Source: Algoriphagus sp.
GTDB lineage: Bacteria; Bacteroidota; Bacteroidia; Cytophagales; Cyclobacteriaceae
Direction: 5' to 3'
Assembly: GCF_024305035.1 (NCBI RefSeq)
Contig: NZ_JAMWZB010000012.1
Location: 1 to 64,000, forward strand
DNA length: 64,000 bases
The translations under genes and the position numbers were made by a program. Each line of letters opens with the position of its first letter. The stretch's first letter is position 1. Of this stretch, positions 1 to 9,714 are shown piece after piece. The notes beneath the pieces were generated by a model. It did no database searches. It was not told the DNA's origin and saw only the letters and a program-made list of their open reading frames with translations.

Positions 1-150
1 CGATTAGATTCATGATTTTGAGTATTTTCCAGAAAGAAAACCTATCTTTAACTATTCTACAAGTTATTGACACAAATTGTCTTTATTTGGCTACGTGCAG
101 TCAAACGGATACACATATAAAAAATTGATGTTCTTCAAAAAACCCCGCTA

Positions 151-801
151 TCAGCCTTCAATAATCCGATTTTTAACAGCTTTCTGCACCGCTTCGAGTT
201 TGTTGTGGACTTGGAGTTTTTGGTAAATATTCTCGGTATGCTTGCGGACAGTTTTGGGAGAAATAAAGAGGTTTTCGGAGATTTGTTGATAGGTGAGGCC
301 TTTCGAGGTTTGCTCTAATATTTCGATTTCTCTTTTGGTTAATTTGATTTCCTCTTTTGGCTCTTCGAAGCGAGGTGGATTACGCAGGAGCTTGAGTGTC
401 TTCAGTGCAATCGACGGAGTCATTGCCGCTCCACCGTCAAGTGTATCCAAAATGCCTTGATACAGCTCAGGTGGGCTGACCTCTTTGAGAAAGTAGCCAT
501 TTGCTCCGGCCTGGATAGCCCTGAAAATATGTTCGTCGTTGTCAAACACCGTAAGCATGATCGTCTTGATTTGAGGATACTTTTTAGTGACTTCAGCGAC
601 TGTTTCAATCCCATTCATTTTAGGCATTTCAATGTCCATCAAGATCAAGTGGATATTGGGATCTGCCTGAAGTTTTTCCAAAAAGTCCTGCCCATTTAAA
701 GCATAAAATTTTACTTCCAAATCCGGATAAATCGCGAGTTTCTCTACTATCGCTTTGAGCAAAAATGAGTTGTCTTCCGCTATTGCGATTTTAATCGACA
801 T
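151..801 (-). CDS. NarL/LuxR-family response regulator
   Basis: This 216-residue protein has an N-terminal receiver domain (about 1-120) and a C-terminal LuxR-type helix-turn-helix (about 154-200). The acidic pocket is at E9/D10, the predicted phospho-acceptor is D56 in LMDIEMPK, and the conserved lysine is K106. The output domain carries the usual LTKREIEIL and ISPKTVRKHTENI segments, so it should act as a cytoplasmic DNA-binding transcription factor. It lies 12 bp downstream of the histidine kinase gene on the same strand, so the two almost certainly form a cognate pair in one transcript. Targets cannot be read from the sequence. Confidence 0.93.
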   Translation of the reverse strand: MSIKIAIAEDNSFLLKAIVEKLAIYPDLEVKFYALNGQDFLEKLQADPNIHLILMDIEMPKMNGIETVAEVTKKYPQIKTIMLTVFDNDEHIFRAIQAGANGYFLKEVSPPELYQGILDTLDGGAAMTPSIALKTLKLLRNPPRFEEPKEEIKLTKREIEILEQTSKGLTYQQISENLFISPKTVRKHTENIYQKLQVHNKLEAVQKAVKNRIIEG

Positions 802-813
802 GCTTTTTTAGGT

Positions 814-2676
814 TTAAATGATACTGATTTCAGTGCCACGATCCGGCGTACTCAAAATTTGTAAATTTCTTCCGATCCGCTCTGCTCGGATTTTCATATT
901 TCCAAGACCATTTCCCAATGACTTTTGCTCAGAAATTCCCCTTCCGTCATCTTTAATTTGGACTAATAGCTTTTGTCCTTCACAAGTGATTAGAATTTTT
1001 ATTTCCTTGGCGGCGGAATGTTTGATCGCATTATTTACTGCTTCTTGAATAATTCTAAAGTAATTTATTCCCTCCATTGAGTTCAGTGACAGCTCTTGCA
1101 ATTCTACTTTTGGATCGACTTCAAGCGCAAATTTAGTGGCGGGGCAGGCTGAATTTGCTTTCTCAATCAATCCATAAATTCTCATTTGCAAATCTTCCAA
1201 ATTAATCGTCTCCTTATTCATCGCCCAGATGGTATCCCTCAGTTCGTTTACCGTCTCTACCGTAAATTCGGAGATTTGATCCAGCTTTTCTGCAATTTTC
1301 TCTTTTGAAAGATCCGTGTACTTGAGATTTTTTAAGGTAGAAACAATAAAAGTCAACTGCGCGCCGATATTATCATGCAGGTCAGAGGAAATCCTACTCC
1401 GCTGTTCTTGAAGTTTTCGCTGGGTCTGCTGCTCGGCAAAAATGGTTTGCAACTTTGCCTCTTGCTCTAGATGCCGCGTTTTATTTTTTTGGCGGTAATA
1501 AATGAAAAAGCCAAGTCCCAAAGAAATCAAAAGGAAAAGCAGCAAAAGTAAAAGTTGATTATTTCGGCTTTCGACGACTAGTTCATTTTCGGCCAACCTC
1601 GCTCTCGACTCTGCTAATTGCCGCTCTTTTTGCTCCACCTCATAAATTGCTTCCAACTCCCCAATGGTTTTGATACGCTCAGCTTTAAAAATCGTGTCCT
1701 TTAAAGCAGCATATTGCTCCAGGTAATCCATGGCAGAGGATAACTCTCCCTTTGCTTTTCGAAAGCGGTATTCCTCATAGAGGTAATCTCGCTTTTTCTC
1801 GGTGGATTCACTTTTTTCTACAAAATATTGGGCACTATCGAGCATAAGCCTAGCTTTTTCCCACTGATTCTGATTATAGGCGATAGTGGCTAGATTGGTA
1901 TAATTCGCTGCCAATCCATAGGAATTTTGCCGGTTTTTTTGATTAATCCTTTTGGCGATCTGCAACCATTTCTCCGCCTCTGGATACTTTTTTTGTTTGA
2001 GCAGTGTATTTCCGATATTGTTCCAAACAAAAAAGACACGAGTACTGTCCAATTCGCTCATCAAATCCAATACCTGAAAATGGTACTTTAGCGCGCTATC
2101 CAGTTTGCTCCAATCGTCAAAATTGATTCCAATGGCATTCAAGGCTATGGATTGATAGTAAGGATCAGGATTTTGGCTGGCATTTAATAATTCCAGCGCC
2201 TTCTTTCCATATTCTACACCAAGCTCAAAGTTCTCCATGTCATGATGAATCACTGAAATATCGGTCAAGTGGAAGGCCATCTTTGCCGTATCAGAAATGG
2301 ATCGAGCAAAATCCAATCCTTGTTGAGCAAAATTTAGCGCTTGGTCAAAAAGTCCACTTGACTGATCCATTCGAGTCAATCGAATGTAAGTGACCGACCG
2401 AAGAGAGGGTATTTCATCGGTATAGTAGGGTAGAGCTTCCAAAAACAAGCGTCGGGATTCCTGAGTGTGATCTTTTAGATTTTGGTACTCTGCAACATAA
2501 AAGCGATAAACCCCAGAATCTGTAGGGGAGTATAACTTTTGCTTGGCTTCGGTCAAATAAAATTCTCCTGAGTCCAAATTGGAATACATCCTTCCCAGCT
2601 CTTGAATCAAGTCTTGAGAAAAGGCTTGCACTGATAAAATAAGGAGAAAAAAAACTGAATAGAAGCAGCGTTTCAT
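814..2676 (-). CDS. TPR-containing sensor histidine kinase (HisKA_3)
   Basis: The protein is 620 residues from the chosen ATG at 2676, which gives a clean signal peptide (MKRCFYSVFF... to AFSQ); an upstream in-frame ATG at 2721 would put 15 extra residues ahead of it. The order is signal peptide, periplasmic tetratricopeptide-like helical repeats (about 20-330), a coiled coil, one transmembrane helix (about 374-393), a HisKA_3 dimerisation/phosphoacceptor region with DLHDNIG (His434) and a HATPase domain with NNAIKH, DDGRGI and GNGLGNM. It is a membrane sensor kinase of the type that partners NarL-like regulators, and the partner gene follows directly. The TPR sensor region is typical of Bacteroidota; the ligand is unknown. 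Confidence 0.92.
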   Translation of the reverse strand: MKRCFYSVFFLLILSVQAFSQDLIQELGRMYSNLDSGEFYLTEAKQKLYSPTDSGVYRFYVAEYQNLKDHTQESRRLFLEALPYYTDEIPSLRSVTYIRLTRMDQSSGLFDQALNFAQQGLDFARSISDTAKMAFHLTDISVIHHDMENFELGVEYGKKALELLNASQNPDPYYQSIALNAIGINFDDWSKLDSALKYHFQVLDLMSELDSTRVFFVWNNIGNTLLKQKKYPEAEKWLQIAKRINQKNRQNSYGLAANYTNLATIAYNQNQWEKARLMLDSAQYFVEKSESTEKKRDYLYEEYRFRKAKGELSSAMDYLEQYAALKDTIFKAERIKTIGELEAIYEVEQKERQLAESRARLAENELVVESRNNQLLLLLLFLLISLGLGFFIYYRQKNKTRHLEQEAKLQTIFAEQQTQRKLQEQRSRISSDLHDNIGAQLTFIVSTLKNLKYTDLSKEKIAEKLDQISEFTVETVNELRDTIWAMNKETINLEDLQMRIYGLIEKANSACPATKFALEVDPKVELQELSLNSMEGINYFRIIQEAVNNAIKHSAAKEIKILITCEGQKLLVQIKDDGRGISEQKSLGNGLGNMKIRAERIGRNLQILSTPDRGTEISII

Positions 2677-2780
2677 ATTGACTCTTGATGAAATCAGATT
2701 AAAAATATAAAATTCTTTCATCCAAAATTTAGAAACCTAGGGCATATCCCAAAAAACTTTCCAATTCTACCTATAAATGG

Positions 2781-2811
2781 AAAAGAGCCCTTGATTAGCA
2801 ATCAAGAGCTC
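2781..2811 (-). terminator. intrinsic terminator after the S1/P1 nuclease gene
   Basis: A 12-bp stem (GAGCTCTTGATT / AATCAAGGGCTC, one G-T pair) closes a 3-nt loop and is followed on the minus strand by a T run. It sits 25 bp past the nuclease stop codon and separates it from the histidine kinase transcript. Confidence 0.8.
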
Positions 2812-2835
2812 AATTTTAAAATTTTATTCGGAAAA

Positions 2836-3609
2836 TTACCCGTAAATCTCTTCTAAAATCTGAGCAAGTCGAACACTCGCTGCAATCATCCGCTCCTCGG
2901 CTACTTTATAGTTGTTGTACATGTATTCGTAACTCAACCTTCTGTTTTCTGGCAAATCATAAACAATGGGACGTAAACTGACCGCTTCTTTTAACCAATC
3001 CTGCATAGACGCTGCCCGGTATTCTTTTTGTAGTTCGGGAGTAACCCGACGGTAAAGTTCGTCAGCTAGTTCTGAATAACTCATTCCCTGTCTTCCAATC
3101 ATTCCACTATCCCAAAGGGCATGAAGGTTGGTCGGGTTTCCAAAAAATTCAATTTTTACATCATTTCCTCCACGATCTTCTCCCGTTCCCACATGCAGCG
3201 GCTGATGAATATCTTCCACCATATGAATGAGCATCTTAAGTTTTTCTGCTTCCTCCACCGCAGACAAACCTCCTGCTTTTAATTCCGCTTTCAATCGCAA
3301 AATAGCCTCATAAGCATCGCCTTCTTCTTCCTGATGCGCAGGGTCATATTCGCCATCTTTACTTGTAAGGTAATGCCATGTGGTGGCATAATCGTAGGCA
3401 CGATCGGAGCGAACTTCATCCATCCAAGTCCCACTTCTGCCCAGAGACATCGGTTGGATTACTTTTTCTACTTTCTTCAAAGTAGATTTTTTCATTTGGC
3501 GTTCTGCCATCAGTCCGATAAGGTAATGGCCCAATTGTCCCCAAGCAAAGGATTGGGTTACAATCATGGTGAGGAAAAAAGCCGAGGCAAGAAATTTAAA
3601 TTTTTTCAT
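2836..3609 (-). CDS. secreted S1/P1-type nuclease
   Basis: This 257-residue protein has a signal peptide cut near SFA|WG, so the mature N-terminus would be W23, as in P1 nuclease, where the N-terminal Trp is a zinc ligand. All nine expected trinuclear-zinc ligands are present with family spacing: W23, H28, D64, H79, H129, D133, H139, H163 and D167. It should cleave single-stranded RNA/DNA and possibly remove 3'-phosphates outside the cytoplasm, probably for nutrient scavenging. It stands alone between a terminator and an inverted-repeat leader (3637-3697). Its length is normal for bacterial members. Confidence 0.93.
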   Translation of the reverse strand: MKKFKFLASAFFLTMIVTQSFAWGQLGHYLIGLMAERQMKKSTLKKVEKVIQPMSLGRSGTWMDEVRSDRAYDYATTWHYLTSKDGEYDPAHQEEEGDAYEAILRLKAELKAGGLSAVEEAEKLKMLIHMVEDIHQPLHVGTGEDRGGNDVKIEFFGNPTNLHALWDSGMIGRQGMSYSELADELYRRVTPELQKEYRAASMQDWLKEAVSLRPIVYDLPENRRLSYEYMYNNYKVAEERMIAASVRLAQILEEIYG

Positions 3610-3636
3610 GTGTTTATAATTGTCTTTTAACGGTCA

Positions 3637-3697
3637 CATGAAATACCCTGGATAATCATTCTCCTGTGTGTCGACTATTCGACATGGGTATTTCATG
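3637..3697 (-). repeat. nested inverted repeat upstream of the nuclease gene
   Basis: A perfect 12-bp inverted repeat (CATGAAATACCC at 3637-3648 and GGGTATTTCATG at 3686-3697) encloses a second perfect 6-bp one (TGTCGA 3669-3674, TCGACA 3679-3684, 4-nt loop). It lies 28 bp upstream of the nuclease ATG and 55 bp past the stop of the preceding amidohydrolase gene. There is no T tract, so it is not a normal terminator. It could be an operator or a 5'-UTR RNA structure. Confidence 0.7.
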
Positions 3698-3752
3698 AGT
3701 TAATTTGGATACGAAAATAGGTGAGAATTTTTAAAGGGAGATTAGGAAATTA

Positions 3753-4943
3753 TTATGCTTTCTCCAGCTCAGATACTGCCAACCAGGCCATCAATCCAGC
3801 ACCGATTTCCAAGGCATCCTCATCGATATCGAAAGTTGGAGTATGGACACTGGAAACGATTCCCTTTTCTTCATTTCGGGTACCGAGACGATAAAAACAT
3901 CCATCAATTTCCTGAGAATAATAGGCAAAATCCTCTGCTGCCATCCAAATATCCAAATCCAAAACATTTTCTTCCCCAAGGTATTCTTTGGCAGCGAGCG
4001 TCGCTCGAGCGGTCAATTCGGGATCATTTTGAAGAAAAGGATAGCCTTTTCGAATTTCAAAATCCACCTCTCCGCCCATTCCTTCTACCAGGCCTTTTGC
4101 TATTTGAAGCATTTTTTGATGAGCCTGAGCCCTCCAATCTTCATTTAAAGTTCTGAACGTACCTTGAATTTTTACTTCATTTGGAATCACATTAGTCGCT
4201 CCCAAAGCTTCTACTCGCCCAAAAGATAATACAGAAGGCACTTTGGGATTGGCTGCTCGACTAACCACCTGCTGCAAAGCGACGATCAAATGAGACGATA
4301 TCAATACTGGATCAATCAAGGTCTCTGGCATAGCGCCATGACCTCCTTTTCCTTTGACTGTGATGTACAGTTCATCTGCACTTGCCATATAGATACCCTG
4401 TCTAAAGCCCACTTTTCCAGCAGGAATAAAAGGCATCACATGCTGTCCGATGATTCCACTTGGTCTAGGATTTTCCAAAGCACCATCTTTGATCATATAG
4501 GAAGCTCCACCTGGTGCGACTTCCTCTCCAGGTTGAAAAATAAGCTTGATCGTTCCTTCAAATTGATCTTTGACTGAATGTAAAATTTTGGCAGCACCTA
4601 GAAGTGACGCTGTATGGGCATCATGTCCACAGGCATGCATCACTCCATTTTTTTTGGATTTGTAGGAAACTTCGTTTGCCTCAATGATGGGTAAAGCATC
4701 CATATCTGCCCGGAGGGCGATGATTCGTTTAGTTGGGTTTTTACCTTCGATCAACGCTGTCCATCCCGTGGTTGCTTTTTGCTCCACCTGGCTGACTCCT
4801 ATCTCAGCTAACTTTTGCCTAACAAATTCTGCTGTTTCAAATTCTTGGTAGGAAAGCTCTGGGTTGGCATGCAGATGCCTACGATTTGAAATAACTTCAG
4901 ATTTTAATTCTTTGGCTAAGCCTTTAATTTTCTCCTTCAACAT
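3753..4943 (-). CDS. M20-family amidohydrolase (N-acyl-amino-acid hydrolase type)
   Basis: This 396-residue cytoplasmic metallohydrolase belongs to the M20 family. It has RADMDALPI (about 78-86), the metal-binding MHACGHDAH (C105, H107), the FQPGEE segment with the catalytic glutamate, and a late SSVHTPTFDID. Relatives remove acyl groups from amino acids (aminoacylase, hippurate or IAA-conjugate hydrolases); the substrate cannot be told here. Its start overlaps the end of the SPOR lipoprotein gene by 20 bp, so it is probably the last gene of the secA operon. No signal peptide. Confidence 0.88.
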   Translation of the reverse strand: MLKEKIKGLAKELKSEVISNRRHLHANPELSYQEFETAEFVRQKLAEIGVSQVEQKATTGWTALIEGKNPTKRIIALRADMDALPIIEANEVSYKSKKNGVMHACGHDAHTASLLGAAKILHSVKDQFEGTIKLIFQPGEEVAPGGASYMIKDGALENPRPSGIIGQHVMPFIPAGKVGFRQGIYMASADELYITVKGKGGHGAMPETLIDPVLISSHLIVALQQVVSRAANPKVPSVLSFGRVEALGATNVIPNEVKIQGTFRTLNEDWRAQAHQKMLQIAKGLVEGMGGEVDFEIRKGYPFLQNDPELTARATLAAKEYLGEENVLDLDIWMAAEDFAYYSQEIDGCFYRLGTRNEEKGIVSSVHTPTFDIDEDALEIGAGLMAWLAVSELEKA

Positions 4944-5466
4944 CGATCTCTTCTTGGCTTGGCACAGAAAATTCTTTTCTCAATATTCGATCTTGAATGA
5001 TCCGGGCCGTGGGAAATTCTTCTTTTACTAAATTAAAATATTTTAAGGCCTCCACCTTGTAAGCATACCGACCAATTTTGACTAAGTAACGCGGTTGTTG
5101 GTATTGAATATCGGCCTTGATTTCTGGAAAAAGCTCTTCCAAATTATCCATGGTATCAAACGCTTGCTTCCGATCCAAACCAGAATAAACCAATACTTTA
5201 TATCCATTGAAGTAGGGGTCCGATTTTCTTTTGTCGTATTCCTGCTTTGCCAGCTGGCTGAGCTGATCATCAATGGAGGTAGGCGAAACCTCTTCCTCTA
5301 AATTATCCGATTGGCTGATTCGCTCCTTATAACTGGGATAATTAGGCAAGAAAGTACTCAGGTTTTCGCTATAATTATCATAAGCTGCCGATTTATCCAC
5401 AGCCGGACCGGAGCTTTTGCAAGCTCCAATGAAAATGACAAGTAAACTTATCCAAAGTACCCTCAT
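4924..5466 (-). CDS. SPOR-domain lipoprotein
   Basis: This 180-residue protein has a short signal sequence ending in the lipobox IGAC (Cys16), so it should be a lipoprotein. A low-complexity linker is followed by a SPOR-like domain at about 87-165 (YKVLVYSGL, a repeat of two beta-alpha-beta units, YLVKIGRY). SPOR domains bind denuded septal peptidoglycan, so a role in cell division or envelope maintenance is likely but not proven. It begins 3 bp after the secA stop and overlaps the amidohydrolase start, so the three genes form one operon. Confidence 0.82.
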   Translation of the reverse strand: MRVLWISLLVIFIGACKSSGPAVDKSAAYDNYSENLSTFLPNYPSYKERISQSDNLEEEVSPTSIDDQLSQLAKQEYDKRKSDPYFNGYKVLVYSGLDRKQAFDTMDNLEELFPEIKADIQYQQPRYLVKIGRYAYKVEALKYFNLVKEEFPTARIIQDRILRKEFSVPSQEEIDVEGEN

Positions 5467-5469
5467 GAT

Positions 5470-8400
5470 TTAATTTTCAATGATTACACATTTCCCATCT
5501 TGGACGTCCTGCTCAATACTTTTGTACTTCACATCGTTTTTGACTGTCCCGTTGGTGTATTGAACGGAAACTTTGTCATTTCGTCCGTAGGTTTTCTCAG
5601 ATTTTCGTGGGGCCACAACTGCTTGTTGTGCGGCTCTTCCTGCAGAGGCTGCAGCCGCCGCAGCTCGATTAGCTCCTGGGTTTAAAGAACTGGAAACCTC
5701 AGCTTTTGAAGCTTGAACCTTTGGCTCTGATTGGGGCCTTGGGGCTTGGGCAGCACTGACTTGATTGGGATCCTGTTTGGGCAAATCAGCTCGACTCAAG
5801 AAGGAAATCATATCCTCATTCAGCTTGCCAATAAAGCGCTTAAACATCTCAAAGGCCTCAAACTTATAAATCAATAGCGGATCTTTTTGCTCATAAACAG
5901 CATTTTGGACGGACTGCTTCAAATCATCCATGTCCCGGAGATGCTCTTTCCAGTTTTGATCAATAATGGCGAGCGTGACACTTTTTTCAAGAGATCGAAT
6001 CAATTCTTTCCCCTCAGTTTCGAGCATTTTCTCTAGATTCACAACCACACCTATCTGCTTAATTCCATCAGAAATCGGCACCATGATATCCTTAACTGTA
6101 GCTCCACGTTCGGCGTGTACCCGTTGTAATATAGGAATGGCAGTCTGCGTGATTTTTTCATTTTTGGCCTTATAGGATTTAAAAGCCTCCGCATAAAGTT
6201 CCTCTGTTAATTTTTGGCTCTCTTTGCTCTTTAAATCATCAGCTGAAATCTGATAATCCAAGCCGAGCGAAGTGAAAATATTCATTCTGATATTTTCAAT
6301 GTCCTCGGTGGATTTACCCATATCCACGATGCTTTCGCAGACATCGTACATAATATTGAGAATGTCCAGCTCTAATCGTTCACCTTTCAAGGCATTCCTT
6401 CGACGCTTGTAAACTACCTCCCGCTGGGAGTTCATCACATCATCATATTCCAGCAATCGCTTACGGGTGCCAAAGTTGTTTTCTTCCACTTTTCGCTGCG
6501 CCCGTTCAATGGATTTGGTAATCATGGAGTGCTGAATTACTTCTCCCTCTTCCAAGCCCATTCGGTCCATTAGTTTGGCGATTCGGTCTGAGCCAAAAAG
6601 TCGCATTAAACTATCCTCAAGCGAAACAAAAAACTGAGACGAACCCACGTCCCCTTGTCTACCGGCACGACCTCTCAGCTGACGGTCAACCCGTCGGGAT
6701 TCATGTCTTTCAGTACCAATGATTGCCAATCCTCCAGCCTGTTTGGACTCAGGAGTCAGCTTGATATCGGTACCCCGACCGGCCATGTTCGTCGCAATAG
6801 TCACCGTACCCGGCTTTCCTGCTTCTGCAACAACATCGGCTTCCCGAGCGTGTTGTTTTGCATTCAATACCTGATGCGGAATTTTTTTCAAGGTCAGCAT
6901 TCGGCTGAGCACCTCGGATATTTCCACCGAGGTAGTACCCACCAGCACAGGCCTTCCAGCAGCGACCAATTCATTGATTTCATCCACTACTGCATTGAAC
7001 TTTTCCCGGACGGTTTTATAAACTTTATCTTCTCTATCGTCACGTTGAATCGGTCTATTCGTTGGGATCACCACCACATCTAGCTTGTAAATTTCCCAGA
7101 ATTCGCCGGCTTCGGTTTCTGCAGTACCGGTCATGCCGGCAAGCTTGTGATACATCCGAAAATAATTCTGTAGCGTAATCGTCGCATAGGTCTGTGTCGC
7201 ATCTTCGACCTTCACATTTTCTTTCGCTTCGATCGCCTGATGCAAACCATCCGAATAGCGACGTCCTTCCATCACACGGCCAGTTTGCTCATCGACAATT
7301 TTAACTTTTCCATCGACAATTATATATTCCGTATCCCGCTCAAACATACAATAGGCTTTGAGTAACTGATTGACCGTATGAATTCGCTGAGCTTTGACGC
7401 CGTAATCTTTAATGACTTCTTCTTTGCGCACCAATTTTTCTTTCTCGTCAAGTGTCTCATTCTTTTCGAGTTCTGCAATTTCCACACCGATATCGGGCAT
7501 GATAAAAAAGCTCGGATCCTCGTTTTTGGTCGTCATCGTTTCGATTCCCCGATCAGTTAGATCGACCACATTGCTTTTTTCTTCAATCGTAAACAATAGT
7601 GGTTCGTCTGCCTCAGGCATGTTTCGCTTGTTATCCTGTAAGTAAAAGTTCTCCGTTTTTTGAAGGATCACCCGGATACCAGGTTCGGAAAGATACTTGA
7701 TCAAGGGCTTGTATTTGGGCATGCCCCGATAGGCTCTGAAAAGTGCCAAGCCTCCCTCTTTTTCATTTCCTTCCGCAATTTGCTTCTTGGCAGTAGATAA
7801 AAATCCCTGAACTAATTTACGCTGCTCTTCCACTAAAGTAGAAACTCGCGGCTTCATCTGATCAAACTCGTGAACATCTCCTTTGGGAACCGGACCTGAA
7901 ATAATTAAAGGTGTCCGCGCATCATCAATCAATACCGAATCGACCTCATCGACCATGGCAAAGTGATGCTTACCCTGAACCAAATCTCCGGATTCACGGG
8001 CCATATTGTCTCTCAAATAGTCAAAACCAAACTCATTGTTGGTACCATATACAATGTCACACCCATATGCTTTTTTCCTGCCGGGGGAATTGGGTTGATA
8101 TTTATCAATACAGTCCACAGTCAATCCATGGAATTCAAAAAGTGGTGCATTCCACTCGGAGTCCCGCTTAGCCAAGTAATCATTGACCGTAACGATGTGG
8201 ACGCCTCGCCCTGCAAGTGCATTGAGGTAGGCGGGAAGGGTAGACACCAAGGTTTTCCCTTCACCTGTAGCCATCTCGGCGATTTTTCCTTTGTGCAAAA
8301 CCATCCCACCGATCAACTGCACATCGTAGTGGACCATATCCCAAACCACTTCGTTTCCTGCAGCTAGCCACTTATTGTGCCACGTTGCCCTTTCTCCATC

Positions 8401-8856
8401 GATATCCACATGAGGCTTTACGGCAGCCATTTCTTTGTCTTTTAGCGTGGCCGAAACAGTCAATTTCCCATTTTCTTTAAATCGTCGGGCCGTTTCTTTT
8501 ACCACCGCAAACGCTTTAGGCATGACTGTTTCCAGGACTTCCTCCAGCGCTTGATCCCGGTCTTTTTCTACTTTTTCGATTTGAGTGAAAAGCTGGTCCT
8601 TTTCGTGGATTGCCTCAGAAGGAAGTTGTTCGATTTCTGCACGAAAAGATGAAATTTGATCGTCAAAACTCTTGAGATGGGCATTGATTACGGATTTAAT
8701 TTCTCCGGTCTGCGCCCTCAGCTCATCATCACTCAGGGATTTAAACCCCTCAAAAATCTCATTGATTTCTTTTACTTTGGGAAGTAAGTCCTTTATATCT
8801 CGATCGGATTTAGTACCAAAAACTTTGGCCAATCCTTTAGCAATAAAATCTAGCAT
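5470..8856 (-). CDS. secA: preprotein translocase ATPase SecA
   Basis: This 1128-residue SecA is longer than the roughly 900-residue E. coli protein, as is usual in Bacteroidota. Walker A is GEGKT (198-202), followed by VDEVDSVLIDDARTPL, TNMAGRGTDI and GRAGRQGD of the second nucleotide-binding fold, with the preprotein cross-linking insert and helical scaffold between and after. The extra length is mostly an N-terminal coiled coil (about 55-115), inserts in the middle and an Ala/Ser/Gln-rich tail after residue 1040. The C-terminal Cys-rich zinc motif of E. coli SecA is absent; the tail ends in a small basic/hydrophobic domain. SecA drives protein export through SecYEG. Confidence 0.98.
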   Translation of the reverse strand: MLDFIAKGLAKVFGTKSDRDIKDLLPKVKEINEIFEGFKSLSDDELRAQTGEIKSVINAHLKSFDDQISSFRAEIEQLPSEAIHEKDQLFTQIEKVEKDRDQALEEVLETVMPKAFAVVKETARRFKENGKLTVSATLKDKEMAAVKPHVDIDGERATWHNKWLAAGNEVVWDMVHYDVQLIGGMVLHKGKIAEMATGEGKTLVSTLPAYLNALAGRGVHIVTVNDYLAKRDSEWNAPLFEFHGLTVDCIDKYQPNSPGRKKAYGCDIVYGTNNEFGFDYLRDNMARESGDLVQGKHHFAMVDEVDSVLIDDARTPLIISGPVPKGDVHEFDQMKPRVSTLVEEQRKLVQGFLSTAKKQIAEGNEKEGGLALFRAYRGMPKYKPLIKYLSEPGIRVILQKTENFYLQDNKRNMPEADEPLLFTIEEKSNVVDLTDRGIETMTTKNEDPSFFIMPDIGVEIAELEKNETLDEKEKLVRKEEVIKDYGVKAQRIHTVNQLLKAYCMFERDTEYIIVDGKVKIVDEQTGRVMEGRRYSDGLHQAIEAKENVKVEDATQTYATITLQNYFRMYHKLAGMTGTAETEAGEFWEIYKLDVVVIPTNRPIQRDDREDKVYKTVREKFNAVVDEINELVAAGRPVLVGTTSVEISEVLSRMLTLKKIPHQVLNAKQHAREADVVAEAGKPGTVTIATNMAGRGTDIKLTPESKQAGGLAIIGTERHESRRVDRQLRGRAGRQGDVGSSQFFVSLEDSLMRLFGSDRIAKLMDRMGLEEGEVIQHSMITKSIERAQRKVEENNFGTRKRLLEYDDVMNSQREVVYKRRRNALKGERLELDILNIMYDVCESIVDMGKSTEDIENIRMNIFTSLGLDYQISADDLKSKESQKLTEELYAEAFKSYKAKNEKITQTAIPILQRVHAERGATVKDIMVPISDGIKQIGVVVNLEKMLETEGKELIRSLEKSVTLAIIDQNWKEHLRDMDDLKQSVQNAVYEQKDPLLIYKFEAFEMFKRFIGKLNEDMISFLSRADLPKQDPNQVSAAQAPRPQSEPKVQASKAEVSSSLNPGANRAAAAAASAGRAAQQAVVAPRKSEKTYGRNDKVSVQYTNGTVKNDVKYKSIEQDVQDGKCVIIEN

Positions 8857-8946
8857 GTCTGTATTTTGATTCTGAAATCAGGGTTAAAATTAAGCCCTTT
8901 TTATTACAATTGATAATTAATGAAAGTACACCGTTTATCTAGGGGT

Positions 8947-9714
8947 TTAAAGGTCAATTTGACCGGCAAATACTTGCTTGGCAGGACCTATCAACCAAAT
9001 GTCTTGGAAAGACCCATTGGCCTTCTTTCGAAAACGTACGGATAAATTCCCTCCAAGGGTTTTTATTTTCACCTTTGCTTCTTCCTCATCTTTTGCAAAG
9101 GCAAGAGCTGCTGCTGTCACACCGGTACCACAGGAAAGTGTTTCGTCCTCTACCCCTCGCTCGTATGTTCGAACAAAAATTTCGTCTGAATCCATCGCTT
9201 GAATAAAGTTGACATTGGTTCCCCCTGGTGCATAGTGCTGATCGTATCTGATTTTTCTTCCTTCAGCCACCACAGGGTATTTTTCGATCTGCTCAACAAA
9301 ACGGATATGATGGGGCGAACCGGTATTCACAAAACAGTCTGAATTAACCTGATCTACGCCGGAAACATCTCCCATTTTCAATTCCACCAAATCTTCTTTA
9401 ATACGAGCTTCATGTTCGCCATCAATGGCAAGAAAGTTCGTTTTTTCCCCAATAATCCCCAAAAAGGCTGCAAAAGCCACGGCACATCGGGCCCCGTTTC
9501 CACACATACTCTGCGATCCGTCTGCATTGAAATAAATCATCTCAAAATCAAACTGAGTATGGTTTCTGATCAGTATCAAACCATCAGCACCAATCCCAAA
9601 TTTGCGGTCACAAAGCTGGGAAACCAAGGCTAAATTCTGATCATCAAAGCGGTTCTCCCGATCATCGATCATCACAAAGTCATTTCCAGTTCCCTGATAT
9701 TTATAAAATCTCAT
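8947..9714 (-). CDS. dapF: diaminopimelate epimerase
   Basis: This 255-residue enzyme interconverts LL- and meso-diaminopimelate, the penultimate step to lysine and a peptidoglycan precursor. The two catalytic cysteines are C71 in SMCGNGARC and C195 in ETLSCGTGV. The start MRFYKYQGTGNDF is the standard one. It lies 90 bp upstream of secA on the same strand with no obvious terminator between. It has its own divergent promoter region shared with the superoxide dismutase gene on the right. Confidence 0.97.
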   Translation of the reverse strand: MRFYKYQGTGNDFVMIDDRENRFDDQNLALVSQLCDRKFGIGADGLILIRNHTQFDFEMIYFNADGSQSMCGNGARCAVAFAAFLGIIGEKTNFLAIDGEHEARIKEDLVELKMGDVSGVDQVNSDCFVNTGSPHHIRFVEQIEKYPVVAEGRKIRYDQHYAPGGTNVNFIQAMDSDEIFVRTYERGVEDETLSCGTGVTAAALAFAKDEEEAKVKIKTLGGNLSVRFRKKANGSFQDIWLIGPAKQVFAGQIDL

